Shown here piece by piece: positions 52,265 through 63,294 of a stretch of DNA of 64,000 nucleotides. The number at the start of each line of letters is the position of its first letter. Position 1 is the first letter of the stretch. Where the stretch lies: positions 102,645-166,644 of the forward strand of contig NZ_JAQGJV010000015.1 of the NCBI RefSeq assembly GCF_028290435.1, given 5' to 3'. The notes under the pieces are model-generated. The model made no database searches, was not told the DNA's origin, and saw only the letters and a list, made by a program, of their open reading frames with translations. Both the position numbers and the translations under genes were made by a program. The stretch comes from Devosia sp. Lineage in GTDB: Bacteria > Pseudomonadota > Alphaproteobacteria > Rhizobiales > Devosiaceae.

Positions 52265-54283
52265 CTAGAATTCGTTCCAATCCTGCGCTATCGCCGCATT
52301 GCCTTGGGTCAGATAGGCGCGCGATGGCCGTGATTTCGACGGCACGACCACGACGGGTGCCGTGTGGGACCCAAGTGAGCGCGGCACATCCCCGGTCGTG
52401 AACACGTCAATGATATTGTCGAGCTCGTTGGCCTGCGCCTCGGTCTGTTCAATCGCTGCATTGGTTTGCTCGACCAGCGCCGCATTATGCTGGGTCATTT
52501 CGTCCATCTGCTGCATAGCGACATTGACCTCACGGATCGCCGAAGCCTGCTCGTGGCTCTCCTGTGAGATCGACTCCAGCGCCGCGGTGTTTTCGCGGAT
52601 GTCGTCGAGCATGCCGTGCAGCTTGCTGGCGGCGTCCGAGACCAGACGCGAACCGCCCTTGACCTCGTTGGCCGACTGTTCGATCAAAATCTTGACGTCT
52701 GCCGATGCGGACGCTGCCGATTGCGCGAGCCGCCGCACTTCCACGGCGACCACCGCAAACCCCTTGCCCGCATCCCCTGCCCGAGCGGCTTCCACCGAGG
52801 CGTTCAGCGCCAAAAGATTGGTCTGGAAGGCGATATCGTCAATCAGCCCGATGATGTTGGAAATCTTGCTGGACGAGGCCGTGATGCGATCCATCGCTTC
52901 GGTTGCCTGGCCCATCACCGCGCCGCTGTCTTCGGCCGTCCGCGATACCGACTTGGCCTGGACGCTAGCGGCCTGAGCCTTGGTGGCGCTGGCCAGCACC
53001 GTCGAGGCGAGTTGCTCCATGGCCGCCGACGTTTCCTCGATCGCCGCCGCTTGCCGCGTGGTGCGCTCGCTGAGGTCATTGGCCCCGGCCAGAATTTCAC
53101 CCGTCGCGGTCTTCAGCGTTCCAGAGGTGCCCTTGAGCCTGCCAATGATATCGGTCAGCGTATCGGCCACACCGTTGGCGTCGGTCTTCAGCTTGGCGAA
53201 GGCCCCGGCATAGTCGCCAGTCATGCGTCGCGTTAGGTCGGTATTGGCCAATGCCGTCAGCACCTGCCCAACATCGGCGATGCCGCGATCGACCGTAGTG
53301 ACCAGATTGTTGACGCTGCCGGCGAGGCCGTTGAGCTCGGGATCGGGGAATTCGGTATCAACCCGCTTGCTGAAATCGCCGGCGATAGCGGCATCCACCA
53401 CCTGTCCGAAAGCGCGTTGCAGTTCAGCCATCATGCGCTGACGTTCCGCCTGATCGGCAATGACACGGGTCGCTTCCGCTTCGGTCATCTGGCTGATCTT
53501 GAGCCCGTTCTCGCGGAATACTTCCACGGCCCGCGCCATGTCGCCGATCTCGTCCTTGCGGTTTTGTCCCTTCAGCTCGATATCGAAGTTATTTTGGGCC
53601 AGCGCCGCCATGTTGGCATTGAGCCCGGCGATCGGCCGACTGATGCTGCGCGCGATCAACACGCCGATCAGCAGCAGCAACAGCGTCACCCCCAGCGCGA
53701 TGGCGCCGCTGGTCAGAGCCGCGGTCATGAAGATGGCATCGACCTGGGTCAGCAGCACGCCCGAGGCGATATTCCAGCCCCAGGGACGAAAAACTTCGGA
53801 ATAGCTGACCTTGTCGAATTCGCCGCCCTTGGGATCCTTGAACAGATAGGTCTCGTATGCCGAGCCGTTGGCCACCGCATTGGTGATCATCTCTTTCATG
53901 TAGAGCTTACCGCGGCCATCTGCTTCGATCGAGCGGTCATTGCCTTCCTTCTCCGGCTTGGTGGGATGCATCAGCATCACCATGTCGACGGTGTCGATGA
54001 AGACATACTCCTTGCCCTGGTAACGGAACCCGCGCAGCGACGCCAAAGCCAGTTTCTTGGCCTCGTCTTCAGTGAACTCGCCAGCTTGCGCGCGATCGTA
54101 ATAGTTCTGCGCAATGCTGACGGCCCCTTGCACCACGCTCTGCAATTCGGTGCGTTTGAAATCATCGAGATTGGAACGCAGCGTATAAAGCTGGAACGCC
54201 AGCACCCCCGCAAAGCCGACCGCAAAAACGGCGATGAGGCTGTAAAGGCGACGGGCGATGCTACCGGTAAGGAGGGCTGACAC
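52265..54283 (-). CDS. Methyl-accepting chemotaxis protein with sCache sensor
   Basis: 672 residues. Membrane helix at about 12-32, a periplasmic single-Cache domain (about 35-185; LRGFRYQGKEYVFIDTVDMVMLMHP is the sCache core), a second helix at about 190-212, HAMP (about 213-265), a further linker region, and the MCP signalling domain with the hairpin tip DIAFQTNLLALNASVEAARAGDAGKGFAVVAVEVRRLA. The C-terminus DWNEF matches the xWxxF tether for CheR/CheB. The ligand is probably a small organic acid, as for other sCache_2 receptors. No che genes adjoin it. Confidence 0.93.
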   Translation of the reverse strand: MSALLTGSIARRLYSLIAVFAVGFAGVLAFQLYTLRSNLDDFKRTELQSVVQGAVSIAQNYYDRAQAGEFTEDEAKKLALASLRGFRYQGKEYVFIDTVDMVMLMHPTKPEKEGNDRSIEADGRGKLYMKEMITNAVANGSAYETYLFKDPKGGEFDKVSYSEVFRPWGWNIASGVLLTQVDAIFMTAALTSGAIALGVTLLLLLIGVLIARSISRPIAGLNANMAALAQNNFDIELKGQNRKDEIGDMARAVEVFRENGLKISQMTEAEATRVIADQAERQRMMAELQRAFGQVVDAAIAGDFSKRVDTEFPDPELNGLAGSVNNLVTTVDRGIADVGQVLTALANTDLTRRMTGDYAGAFAKLKTDANGVADTLTDIIGRLKGTSGTLKTATGEILAGANDLSERTTRQAAAIEETSAAMEQLASTVLASATKAQAASVQAKSVSRTAEDSGAVMGQATEAMDRITASSSKISNIIGLIDDIAFQTNLLALNASVEAARAGDAGKGFAVVAVEVRRLAQSAASASADVKILIEQSANEVKGGSRLVSDAASKLHGMLDDIRENTAALESISQESHEQASAIREVNVAMQQMDEMTQHNAALVEQTNAAIEQTEAQANELDNIIDVFTTGDVPRSLGSHTAPVVVVPSKSRPSRAYLTQGNAAIAQDWNEF

Positions 54284-54777
54284 TGTTGGTCTTTCTGGTT
54301 GGAGAATGACCGTTCACAGCGAAGGATAGGCCTTGGGAATCTGAGTACGGCCCCGGCACTTAAGGTTCGGTAAACCACGTTGCGGCGCTGGTCCGTGCCC
54401 ATGAAAATGTACCCGGCGTCTCGTCGCATGCCCTCCCTGAAGCAGCCAGATCCGCTTGCGGCTGGCAACGATCGTGTTCTGGTTCACCACCGATGACGAG
54501 CCAAAATTACCTGGTGGCAGAACACCGTCGAGCGACGGGCAGGCGTTCGAAATCAGTTCGCAGCATTTCCGAACTTCGCCCCACCAAGGCCCGTATTGGA
54601 CCTACCCAGGATAATTGGTACGAGTGGCTGCCAGCGGCGTCGCGTGGCTGCAGCGCCTCGAGAGGCCGGCCCTCAAAACGGAACCCTCTCTCTTGTAGTC
54701 ATCTTCGATGACGGCCGGCGAAGGCAGAGCCAGCGACTTGGCGCCAGCCAAGACGCCGGCCTTGAACCATGGGGGAT
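54284..54777. other. 494-base gap without a recognisable gene
   Basis: Lies between the chemoreceptor start and the TetR stop. Open frames here are short, lack ribosome binding sites and show no familiar domains. It should hold the chemoreceptor promoter (minus strand, near 54300-54400) but I could not identify one with confidence. No hairpin or repeat stands out. Confidence 0.5.
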
Positions 54778-55365
54778 TCAGCGCAACCGAAGGCCTTCAA
54801 GCAGGGTGCGAAAGCTGGCCACGGCCGTAATGGAGGTTTGCTCGGGATTGTCGGAGCTGGCAATCCAGGTGGCCGCGTGGCTGCTGGCGCCGTTGATCAG
54901 GCGCGCCGCGCCCTCCGTGTCGACGTCTACCAGCACCCCATCGGCCTTGAGCTCATCCAGGCTTTCCTTCAGGGCCATGACGCAACCATTGGTGTTCGGC
55001 CACTGCGAAATGTCCCCCAGAACTGCCGGGGCATCACGGAACATGATCCGCTGGATCTCAGGCTCGAGCGCCATCTGGATATAGCCGATCCACTCATCGA
55101 CAACGCCTTGCCAGCGCGTGGGCGCACGTCCCGAAATCTCCTTCAGGCGCGCCGTCATCTCGGCATCGATTTCCTCGATCACCGCCCGCAGCAAGCCCTG
55201 CTTGTCACCAAAGTGATGGTAGAGGGCGCCCCGGGTCAGTCCCACCTCGGCGGTGAACTCATCCATGTTCGACTCGGCGTAGCCGACGGTGCCGAAGGTG
55301 TGACGGGCCGCGGCGATCAGCTTGGCGCGGGTCTCCGCAATCATCTCCTGGCGCGTCTTTCGCAT
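54778..55365 (-). CDS. TetR-family repressor
   Basis: 195 residues. Helix-turn-helix region IAAARHTFGTVGYAESNMDEFTAEVGLTRGALYHHFGDKQGLL in summary (about 15-60), then a ligand-binding C-terminal domain. Divergent from an MFS transporter with three palindromic boxes in the 120-base gap. Probably represses the exporter and itself. The start is ATG 55365 or 55368. Confidence 0.9.
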   Translation of the reverse strand: MRKTRQEMIAETRAKLIAAARHTFGTVGYAESNMDEFTAEVGLTRGALYHHFGDKQGLLRAVIEEIDAEMTARLKEISGRAPTRWQGVVDEWIGYIQMALEPEIQRIMFRDAPAVLGDISQWPNTNGCVMALKESLDELKADGVLVDVDTEGAARLINGASSHAATWIASSDNPEQTSITAVASFRTLLEGLRLR

Positions 55366-55381
55366 CATGCACTCCACGCTC

Positions 55382-55451
55382 ACATACGCTTCGTATTTGA
55401 ATTGACATACGAAACGTATGTGATTACCTCACTCACATACGTTGAGTATAT
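55382..55451 (+). promoter_or_regulatory. TetR operator region of the MFS gene
   Basis: ACATACGAAACGTATGT (55405-55421) is a 17-base palindrome with perfect seven-base arms. ACATACGCTTCGTATTT (55382-55398) and ACATACGTTGAGTATAT (55435-55451) are weaker copies, about 23 and 30 bases away. A TTGACA -35 element (55402-55407) overlaps the central box. The pattern suggests cooperative repression by the divergent TetR. Confidence 0.7.
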
Positions 55452-55485
55452 GCGTGACATGCGCTGCTGTTCAAGGAGCTTCCAA

Positions 55486-56712
55486 ATGTCAAATCCCTAT
55501 GCGGAAATATTCAGGACGCCGGGCGCCAAGGGCTTTTCGGCGGCCGCGTTCATCGCACGCCTGCCCGTTGCGATGGCGCCAATCGGTATCATCACCATGC
55601 TGTCCCAGACTTACGGCGAGTACTGGCTGGCTGGTGCCGTTTCGGCCACGTTCGCGCTGGCAAACGCGTTTGTTTCGCCGCAATTGTCCCGCCTGGTCGA
55701 CCGCTTCGGCCAGACTGCGGTCGTCGCGCCAGCGGCGCTCGTGTCGGTCGCCGCCTTTCTGGTGCTGATTGCGGCTGTGAACCAGAGCTGGCCGGTCTGG
55801 ACGCTGTTCGTGTCCGCATTGGCCGCCGCGACGATGCCCAGCATATCGGCAATGGTTCGTGCCCGTTGGAGCGAAATGTTCCGCGATCGGCCGGAGATCA
55901 ACACCGCCTTCGCCTTTGAGTCGAGCGCCGACGAGCTGATCTACATCGCGGGCGCCTCACTCTCGGTCGCCCTGTCCGTGTCACTCTTCCCGGAGGCCGG
56001 CATGCTCGCCGCCGTGGCCTTCCTGGCCTTTGGCACGGCTGCGTTTCTGCTGCAGCGGTCGAGCGAGCCAAAAGTGCGGGCGCTTGACCATAATGCCCCG
56101 CGGCGCTCGGCTATCTGGCTGCGGCCGGTTCAGATCATCACGCTGGCACTGGTCTTCGTAGGGGCGATATTCGCCACGGCGGAAGTGACGTCGGTCGCCA
56201 TCACGAATGAACTCGACCAGCCGGGTGCGGCCAGTGTCGTCATCGGCGTGTACGCGGTCGGATCGTTTGTGCTCGGCCTCGTCCTCGGCGCGATCAATCC
56301 AAAAATGCCTCTCCGGCGCCAGATGCTGATCGCTGTCAGTGTTGTCGCCCTGACTGCCCTGCCGTTGGTGATTGCCGGTAGCTCCGTCACGCTTCTAGCG
56401 GTAGCCATCTTCTTTAGCGGTGTCGCCATCTCGCCGACCTTCATCACCGCCTTCGGCCTGATCGAGCGGCGGGTTCCGGAGTCCATGCTGACCGAAGGCG
56501 TTACCTGGGTGATGACCGGCGTCGGTATCGGCATGGCTCTGGGCTCACTCGTGTCGGGCTGGGTCGTCGACACCTACGGCGCACAGAACGGCTTCTGGGT
56601 CTCTGTTGCGGCGGGTGCGGCAACCGTCCTGACCGTGGCTCTCGGCCAGAGCAGCCTCTGCGAAAAGCAGACTGAGGCCGTCGCGGACGGACAACCTCAA
56701 CCGGCCGAGTAA
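55486..56712 (+). CDS. MFS transporter, drug/metabolite exporter type
   Basis: 408 residues, twelve predicted membrane helices. The N-terminus FSAAAFIARLPVAMAPIGIITMLSQ and the second-half MPLRRQMLIAVSVVALTALPLVIAG fit the drug:H+ antiporter group. Start ATG 55486 after AAGGAG; the open frame runs far upstream in front of the operators but that part is not protein-like. Control by the divergent TetR suggests export of the TetR ligand. It ends convergent with katG across two strong hairpins. Confidence 0.88.
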   Translation: MSNPYAEIFRTPGAKGFSAAAFIARLPVAMAPIGIITMLSQTYGEYWLAGAVSATFALANAFVSPQLSRLVDRFGQTAVVAPAALVSVAAFLVLIAAVNQSWPVWTLFVSALAAATMPSISAMVRARWSEMFRDRPEINTAFAFESSADELIYIAGASLSVALSVSLFPEAGMLAAVAFLAFGTAAFLLQRSSEPKVRALDHNAPRRSAIWLRPVQIITLALVFVGAIFATAEVTSVAITNELDQPGAASVVIGVYAVGSFVLGLVLGAINPKMPLRRQMLIAVSVVALTALPLVIAGSSVTLLAVAIFFSGVAISPTFITAFGLIERRVPESMLTEGVTWVMTGVGIGMALGSLVSGWVVDTYGAQNGFWVSVAAGAATVLTVALGQSSLCEKQTEAVADGQPQPAE

Positions 56713-56753
56713 TGGGAAATGCATCCGCAAACGCGGTAATTCGATTTCAAAGC

Positions 56754-56810
56754 GACGCCGCGAGACCCTCGCGGCGTCTGAACAATCATGGCCCGGCGAA
56801 CTCGCCGGGC
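56754..56810. terminator. Tandem hairpins between convergent MFS and katG genes
   Basis: GACGCCGCGAG/CTCGCGGCGTC (11 base pairs, 3-base loop, 56754-56778) and GCCCGGCGA/TCGCCGGGC (9 base pairs, 56791-56810). Neither has a long T run, but their place between convergent stops suggests transcription termination in both directions. Confidence 0.55.
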
Positions 56811-56815
56811 AGGCG

Positions 56816-59115
<2,300 letters not shown>

Positions 59116-60009
59116 ATGCCGATCTCCCTCAAGCAGATGCGCTATGCCGCGGCACTCGCCCGCCATGCCCATTTTGGCCGCGCTGCCGAAGCGTGCGCCG
59201 TGTCCCAACCGGCGCTGTCCCAGCAGATTTCGGCGCTGGAAGATTTGTGTGGAACGCCGCTCTTCGACCGGCTCAAGAGCGGTATTCAACTGACGCCGTT
59301 CGGGCGCCGCTTCGTTGAAATGGCGCAGGCGACGATAGAAAGCGCGGAGGCCCTTGATGCCTTCGCGCTTGGTCATGGCGGCAGCCTGGACCGGGCACTC
59401 CGGTTCGGGCTCATTCCCACTGTTGCACCCTATCTGTTGCCCGAGATTTTTCCGGCGCTGACCAGCGGCATGCCGACGCTCAATTTCACCATCAGCGAGA
59501 ACCGGACCGAGGCTCTGATTACCGGCCTGGCCGATGGCAGTCTCGATATCGCCCTGATCGGCACCGACCCGCCCGATAACGGCCCTAAACTGGTCAGCCG
59601 CGCGCTGTTCCGGGATTCGTTTGTGCTGGCCACCAGCCTTGGGGAAGCGTTCGATGGTCCGGTGCAGTTGGACCAGTTGGCGCCCGAGCGCATCCTGCTG
59701 CTCGATGAGGGTCACTGTTTCCGCGATCAGACCATCGCGGCGTGCCGGTTGGACCGGCATCCCACCGCTCGCGCGTTTGCGGCGACATCGCTGTCGACCA
59801 TCGTGGAGTTCGTAGCCAATGGGCAGGGCGTGACGCTGCTACCCCAGATTGCCCTTCGCAAGGAGGCTGACGCGCGCATCGCTATCCACGCCATCGCGCT
59901 GCCGGGACCGAGCCGGATGCTCTCGCTGGTGTGGCGCGCCGCCAATCCCCTTAGCCCCGTCTTCGAGCGGATTGCCGAGGTGATAGAGCAAACCCGCTCG
60001 CAGCCTTAG
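59116..60009 (+). CDS. oxyR: Hydrogen-peroxide-sensing LysR regulator
   Basis: 297 residues. LysR helix-turn-helix at about 18-50 (AEACAVSQPALSQQISALEDLCG) and an effector domain with the two redox cysteines Cys201 and Cys210 (LDEGHCFRDQTIAAC), spaced nine apart as Cys199/Cys208 in E. coli OxyR. Peroxide forms the disulfide and switches the protein to an activator of katG. The gene adjoins and diverges from katG. Start ATG 59116. Confidence 0.95.
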   Translation: MPISLKQMRYAAALARHAHFGRAAEACAVSQPALSQQISALEDLCGTPLFDRLKSGIQLTPFGRRFVEMAQATIESAEALDAFALGHGGSLDRALRFGLIPTVAPYLLPEIFPALTSGMPTLNFTISENRTEALITGLADGSLDIALIGTDPPDNGPKLVSRALFRDSFVLATSLGEAFDGPVQLDQLAPERILLLDEGHCFRDQTIAACRLDRHPTARAFAATSLSTIVEFVANGQGVTLLPQIALRKEADARIAIHAIALPGPSRMLSLVWRAANPLSPVFERIAEVIEQTRSQP

Positions 60010-60014
60010 CGCGC

Positions 60015-60989
60015 CTACCCTAATGCGGACTGGGCCGCGCAGATGCGGTCGACAAGGGCGTCAAACTCGCCCTTTGGCGGGCGGTTGGTGGCGAGGCGCT
60101 GCTTCAGATGCGCGATCGGTTCGGCCAGGATTTCGTCGAGGCTCTGCGCGCAGGTGAAGTCGCCGGCAACGCTCTTGACCTTGGAATTGTCGAAGATCGC
60201 CGTCCAGGCCTTGTCGCCGGTCAGGGGGCCAATCCACTCCGGATTATAGCGAACCAGGGTGTCGGTGGGGACATGAACGATCTTGGCTTCGACACCAAGC
60301 AGCCGGCCAATGGCCGTCTGGATATCGTTCCAGATATGGGCGCGGTCATTGGTGATGTGGAACGTATCGTGGAGGGCCGCCGGCTTGCCGAACAGGCCCA
60401 CGAAGGGCACCGCGAGATCGACCGATCGCGTCAGCGTCCAGGGGGTATTGCCGTCGCCGGCGACGATGGTGGGCTCGCCATCCAGCATGCGTCGCGCCAT
60501 GACATCGCTGTCGCCCATCATGATGGGCAGGCCCGTGCGCACCGTGTGGCTCGGACGTACAATGGTCCAGGCCAGGTTGCTGGACGCGATGAGCAGGTTT
60601 TCGCAGGCGATCTTGGCCTGGCTATAGGGCCAGTATGGGTTAATCGCCGGAGTGTTTTCGGTGATCACATAATGGCGTGCCGGCTTCTCGTAGACGGAGG
60701 CCGAGGAGATGAAGATGTATTGGCCGCAATGGCCGGCAAATACCTCGATGTCGCGCGCCATCTGGTCCGGCGTGAACACGATGAACTGGCACACCACGTC
60801 ATAATTGGCCTTGGCCAGATCGGCATAGTCCGGCGAGGTCAGGTCGCCCACGATGGAGGTGACGCCAGCCGGTAGCTCGTCCGGCCGCTTGCCGCGATTA
60901 TACACCGTCACCGCATGCCCCTGGGCCACGGCCCGCTCGACGCACGGATAGGAAATCTGTCCCGTGCCGCCGATGAAAAGCACATTCAT
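60015..60989 (-). CDS. NAD-dependent epimerase/dehydratase (extended SDR)
   Basis: 324 residues. MNVLFIGGTGQIS is the dinucleotide-binding start, with SSASVYEKP (catalytic Ser) and YWPYSQAKIACE (Tyr-x3-Lys). Between them YDVVCQFIVFTPDQMARDIEVF is common in bacterial epimerases of the WcaG type. The nucleotide-sugar or aldehyde substrate is not evident. Start ATG 60989. Convergent with oxyR by six bases; upstream on the same strand is the hydrolase-NTF2 fusion, 180 bases away, with a GTGGCTG/CAGCCAC hairpin (61134-61156) between. Confidence 0.82.
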   Translation of the reverse strand: MNVLFIGGTGQISYPCVERAVAQGHAVTVYNRGKRPDELPAGVTSIVGDLTSPDYADLAKANYDVVCQFIVFTPDQMARDIEVFAGHCGQYIFISSASVYEKPARHYVITENTPAINPYWPYSQAKIACENLLIASSNLAWTIVRPSHTVRTGLPIMMGDSDVMARRMLDGEPTIVAGDGNTPWTLTRSVDLAVPFVGLFGKPAALHDTFHITNDRAHIWNDIQTAIGRLLGVEAKIVHVPTDTLVRYNPEWIGPLTGDKAWTAIFDNSKVKSVAGDFTCAQSLDEILAEPIAHLKQRLATNRPPKGEFDALVDRICAAQSALG

Positions 60990-61168
60990 TGCCAGTCTCC
61001 TCGTTCGCGCTTAGCGCGTGTGTTTGCGCCAGTGTTCACAATGGCGACCGGCTTGTACAGGCGCAATCTGTCACGGTCGTGGACGGTGGCAATAATCGGC
61101 GGCAGGCAGATCGAACTGAAGCGTGCCTGGTCGGTGGCTGCCTTTCAGACAGCCACACGGAATGCAGG

Positions 61169-63052
61169 TCAGGCCGCTCCGTCACCGAGCTGCGCCAGCT
61201 TGATCTGGGTCAACAGGCTCAATTCGTCATAGACGTTCCATTCATCGACGATCTTGCCGTCTTTCCAGTGATAGTGGGACATGCCCATCACCTGCAGGCG
61301 TTTGCCCGTTGGATCGCCCAGCTCGCCCAGGATGCCGTAGCCGAGATGGTGGCCTTCCATGATCCAGCGCACCGCAACCTTGGTGCCGCCCTCTTCGCTG
61401 GGGTTCGACGAGACATATTGCGGCTCGAACGAGGCGTCGGGGATCGAACCGATCAGCCCCAGATGCTGGTGGATGATGGCGGCGACGCCATAGAGCTCCT
61501 TCATCAGAGGGCCGTGATATTGCGCCGTGGGCGCATAGACTTCGGCGATCTTGCCAAACATGCGCTTGGTGAACACCTCGTGCAGCATTTCCAGCGTCTG
61601 CACTTCGATGTCGTTATGCGCCAGCGAGGTATCGGCCTTTTCGGGCGGCGGGGTCTGGCCCAGGAAGCGGCGGTTTTCTCCAATATCGAGCGAGATCAGC
61701 CCAGCGTCGAACTTGGACTTGGCGGTGCGTGCGGCGAAATGGTTGGGATCAAGCCCCAACTGCTTGATGATTGCCATCTGATCGGCGACGACCCATTCGC
61801 GATAGATCTTGTTTTTAAAAATCATGCAGTCGGCAATGGTGCGTGAGACGAACGGCTTGCCGGTCGGCTGGCCCAGATGCCCATATTGAGTGTGGCGGCC
61901 CGAACCGGTCACCAGATGCGAGGTATAGAACCCGTCCACATCATTGCCGTTCCAGATCACCTGGGTGGCCATGCCGCGGCGTTCGGGGAAGGATACCAGC
62001 CGCTGGATGGTGTCGCGGACGACATCTTCACGGTTGTAGATCGTGCCGGTGGTGCCATAGAGCACGCAATTATGGGTGTAGTGGGTGTAGATCAGCCCGA
62101 TATCGCGTTCGTCCCAGATCTTGTGGGTGCAGCGCACGATGTAATCGACGATGTCGGTATAGATGTCGTCGAAACCATCCATCGATTGGACACGGGCGCG
62201 ATTGGTGGGAGCCAGTTCCGGATAGTCGCGGCGTTCCACCTGCAATACCGCTTCGGTCTGGGCGATCGCTGAGCCGCCATTGGCATGCTTGTGGGTTTCG
62301 GTCGGGCTCATCGTGGCTCCTGTCTGCAAAGTCTGATTGGGTGAAAAACTATCGGTCTGCTGCAGCCATTCGCGCATATGACGCGCCATGGCGGCAGGAT
62401 TTTCAAGCGGGGCGAAGTGCCCGGCATCGGGAATGGTAAAAAACCGGGCGCCGGAAATGCCGGTCGCCAGTTCTTCCTGCGCCGGGCGCGGGCAGATGCC
62501 GTCGTGCTCGCCGGCCAGGATCAGGGTTGGAACGTTGATTGCGCCAAGGCGTGGCCGGCTATCTGCGCGCTCGATGGCCAGTTCGGACTGGGCGGCCAGC
62601 ACCTCCGCCCCCGCATCGCGGGCCATCGCCAGCACCGTCTGGCGCAAGGCATAATCGTCCTGATTGGCCGGGGCCACCTGCGTTGGCCAGCCGTCCAGCA
62701 CGTAACTATCGAGGCCCTCGGCCCGCGCTTTAGCCACCGCGGCGCGCCGTATTTCGGCATTGCCCGGCAGGTCCGGCCGTGGCGTGGTATCGATCAGTGC
62801 CAGCCGCGCTATGCGCTCAGGCGCCTGCGCGATCATTTCCAGCGCCACAATGCCGCCCAGGGAAAATCCCGCCAGCGAAAACCGCTTCGGCGCCTCGGCC
62901 AGAATGCGCTGCGCCATCTCGGCCGCCGTGGTCGCGCCCGTCATAACGATGACCTGCATGTCGGGTCGGTCCAGTTGCTGCATCAGCGGGGCAAACAGCC
63001 GTGCGTCGCAAAGCGTGCCGGCGAGCAGCAGCAAGGGCAGGTCTTGGGTCAC
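61169..63052 (-). CDS. Alpha/beta hydrolase fused in frame to a double NTF2/SnoaL protein
   Basis: 627 residues read as one frame from GTG 63052. Residues about 1-240 are an alpha/beta hydrolase: LLLLAGTLCDARLF, nucleophile elbow GFSLGG, Asp in EHDGICP and His in PDAGHFAPLENP. From Met248 (ATG 62311) on comes a 380-residue part with two NTF2/SnoaL-like domains (IYTDIVDYIVRCTHKIWDE...; AEVYAPTAQYHGPLMKELYG...). The internal ATG has its own AGGAG five bases upstream, so the second part could also be made alone. It may be two ancestral genes joined by loss of a stop. No catalytic role is known for the NTF2 part. An upstream ATG (63157) is possible but runs into the divergent promoter. Confidence 0.75.
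   Translation of the reverse strand: MTQDLPLLLLAGTLCDARLFAPLMQQLDRPDMQVIVMTGATTAAEMAQRILAEAPKRFSLAGFSLGGIVALEMIAQAPERIARLALIDTTPRPDLPGNAEIRRAAVAKARAEGLDSYVLDGWPTQVAPANQDDYALRQTVLAMARDAGAEVLAAQSELAIERADSRPRLGAINVPTLILAGEHDGICPRPAQEELATGISGARFFTIPDAGHFAPLENPAAMARHMREWLQQTDSFSPNQTLQTGATMSPTETHKHANGGSAIAQTEAVLQVERRDYPELAPTNRARVQSMDGFDDIYTDIVDYIVRCTHKIWDERDIGLIYTHYTHNCVLYGTTGTIYNREDVVRDTIQRLVSFPERRGMATQVIWNGNDVDGFYTSHLVTGSGRHTQYGHLGQPTGKPFVSRTIADCMIFKNKIYREWVVADQMAIIKQLGLDPNHFAARTAKSKFDAGLISLDIGENRRFLGQTPPPEKADTSLAHNDIEVQTLEMLHEVFTKRMFGKIAEVYAPTAQYHGPLMKELYGVAAIIHQHLGLIGSIPDASFEPQYVSSNPSEEGGTKVAVRWIMEGHHLGYGILGELGDPTGKRLQVMGMSHYHWKDGKIVDEWNVYDELSLLTQIKLAQLGDGAA
62312..62326 (-). promoter_or_regulatory. 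Internal ribosome binding site of the NTF2 part
   Basis: On the minus strand AGGAGCCACG lies immediately before ATG 62311 inside the hydrolase-NTF2 reading frame, with ideal spacing for separate initiation. This supports a two-gene origin of the fused frame. Confidence 0.5.
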
Positions 63053-63160
63053 GAAACGCCTGCAGACTGGGGAGTTTTTATGGGAAATCGGCGCGACATG
63101 GTGGGCGCTGGGGTCCTGTGGGGTCAAAATGCAATGCTCGGCAAAAAACACTGGCAAATA

Positions 63161-63176
63161 TTGAATACGTATGCAA
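63161..63176. promoter_or_regulatory. Palindrome in the divergent hydrolase/HisD-family promoter
   Basis: TTGAATACGTATGCAA is a 16-base near-perfect palindrome (one mismatch) between the two divergent genes, resembling GntR-family operators. No regulator gene is in the window next to it. Confidence 0.45.
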
Positions 63177-63294
63177 GATCAATTTCGACGTTTCGGACGT
63201 TTAGAACGCGTTCCTCGATATGGCGGTGGCCACCAGCGCCTGCATCGATGGACCGAGATTGCAGCAGAGCCGCCGGCTCGCATTCGGAGTTGCC

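Noticed and set aside
54493..55084. Open frames in the gap upstream of the chemoreceptor and across the TetR gene
   Set aside because: No start signals or recognisable sequence; overlap the antisense of the TetR gene.
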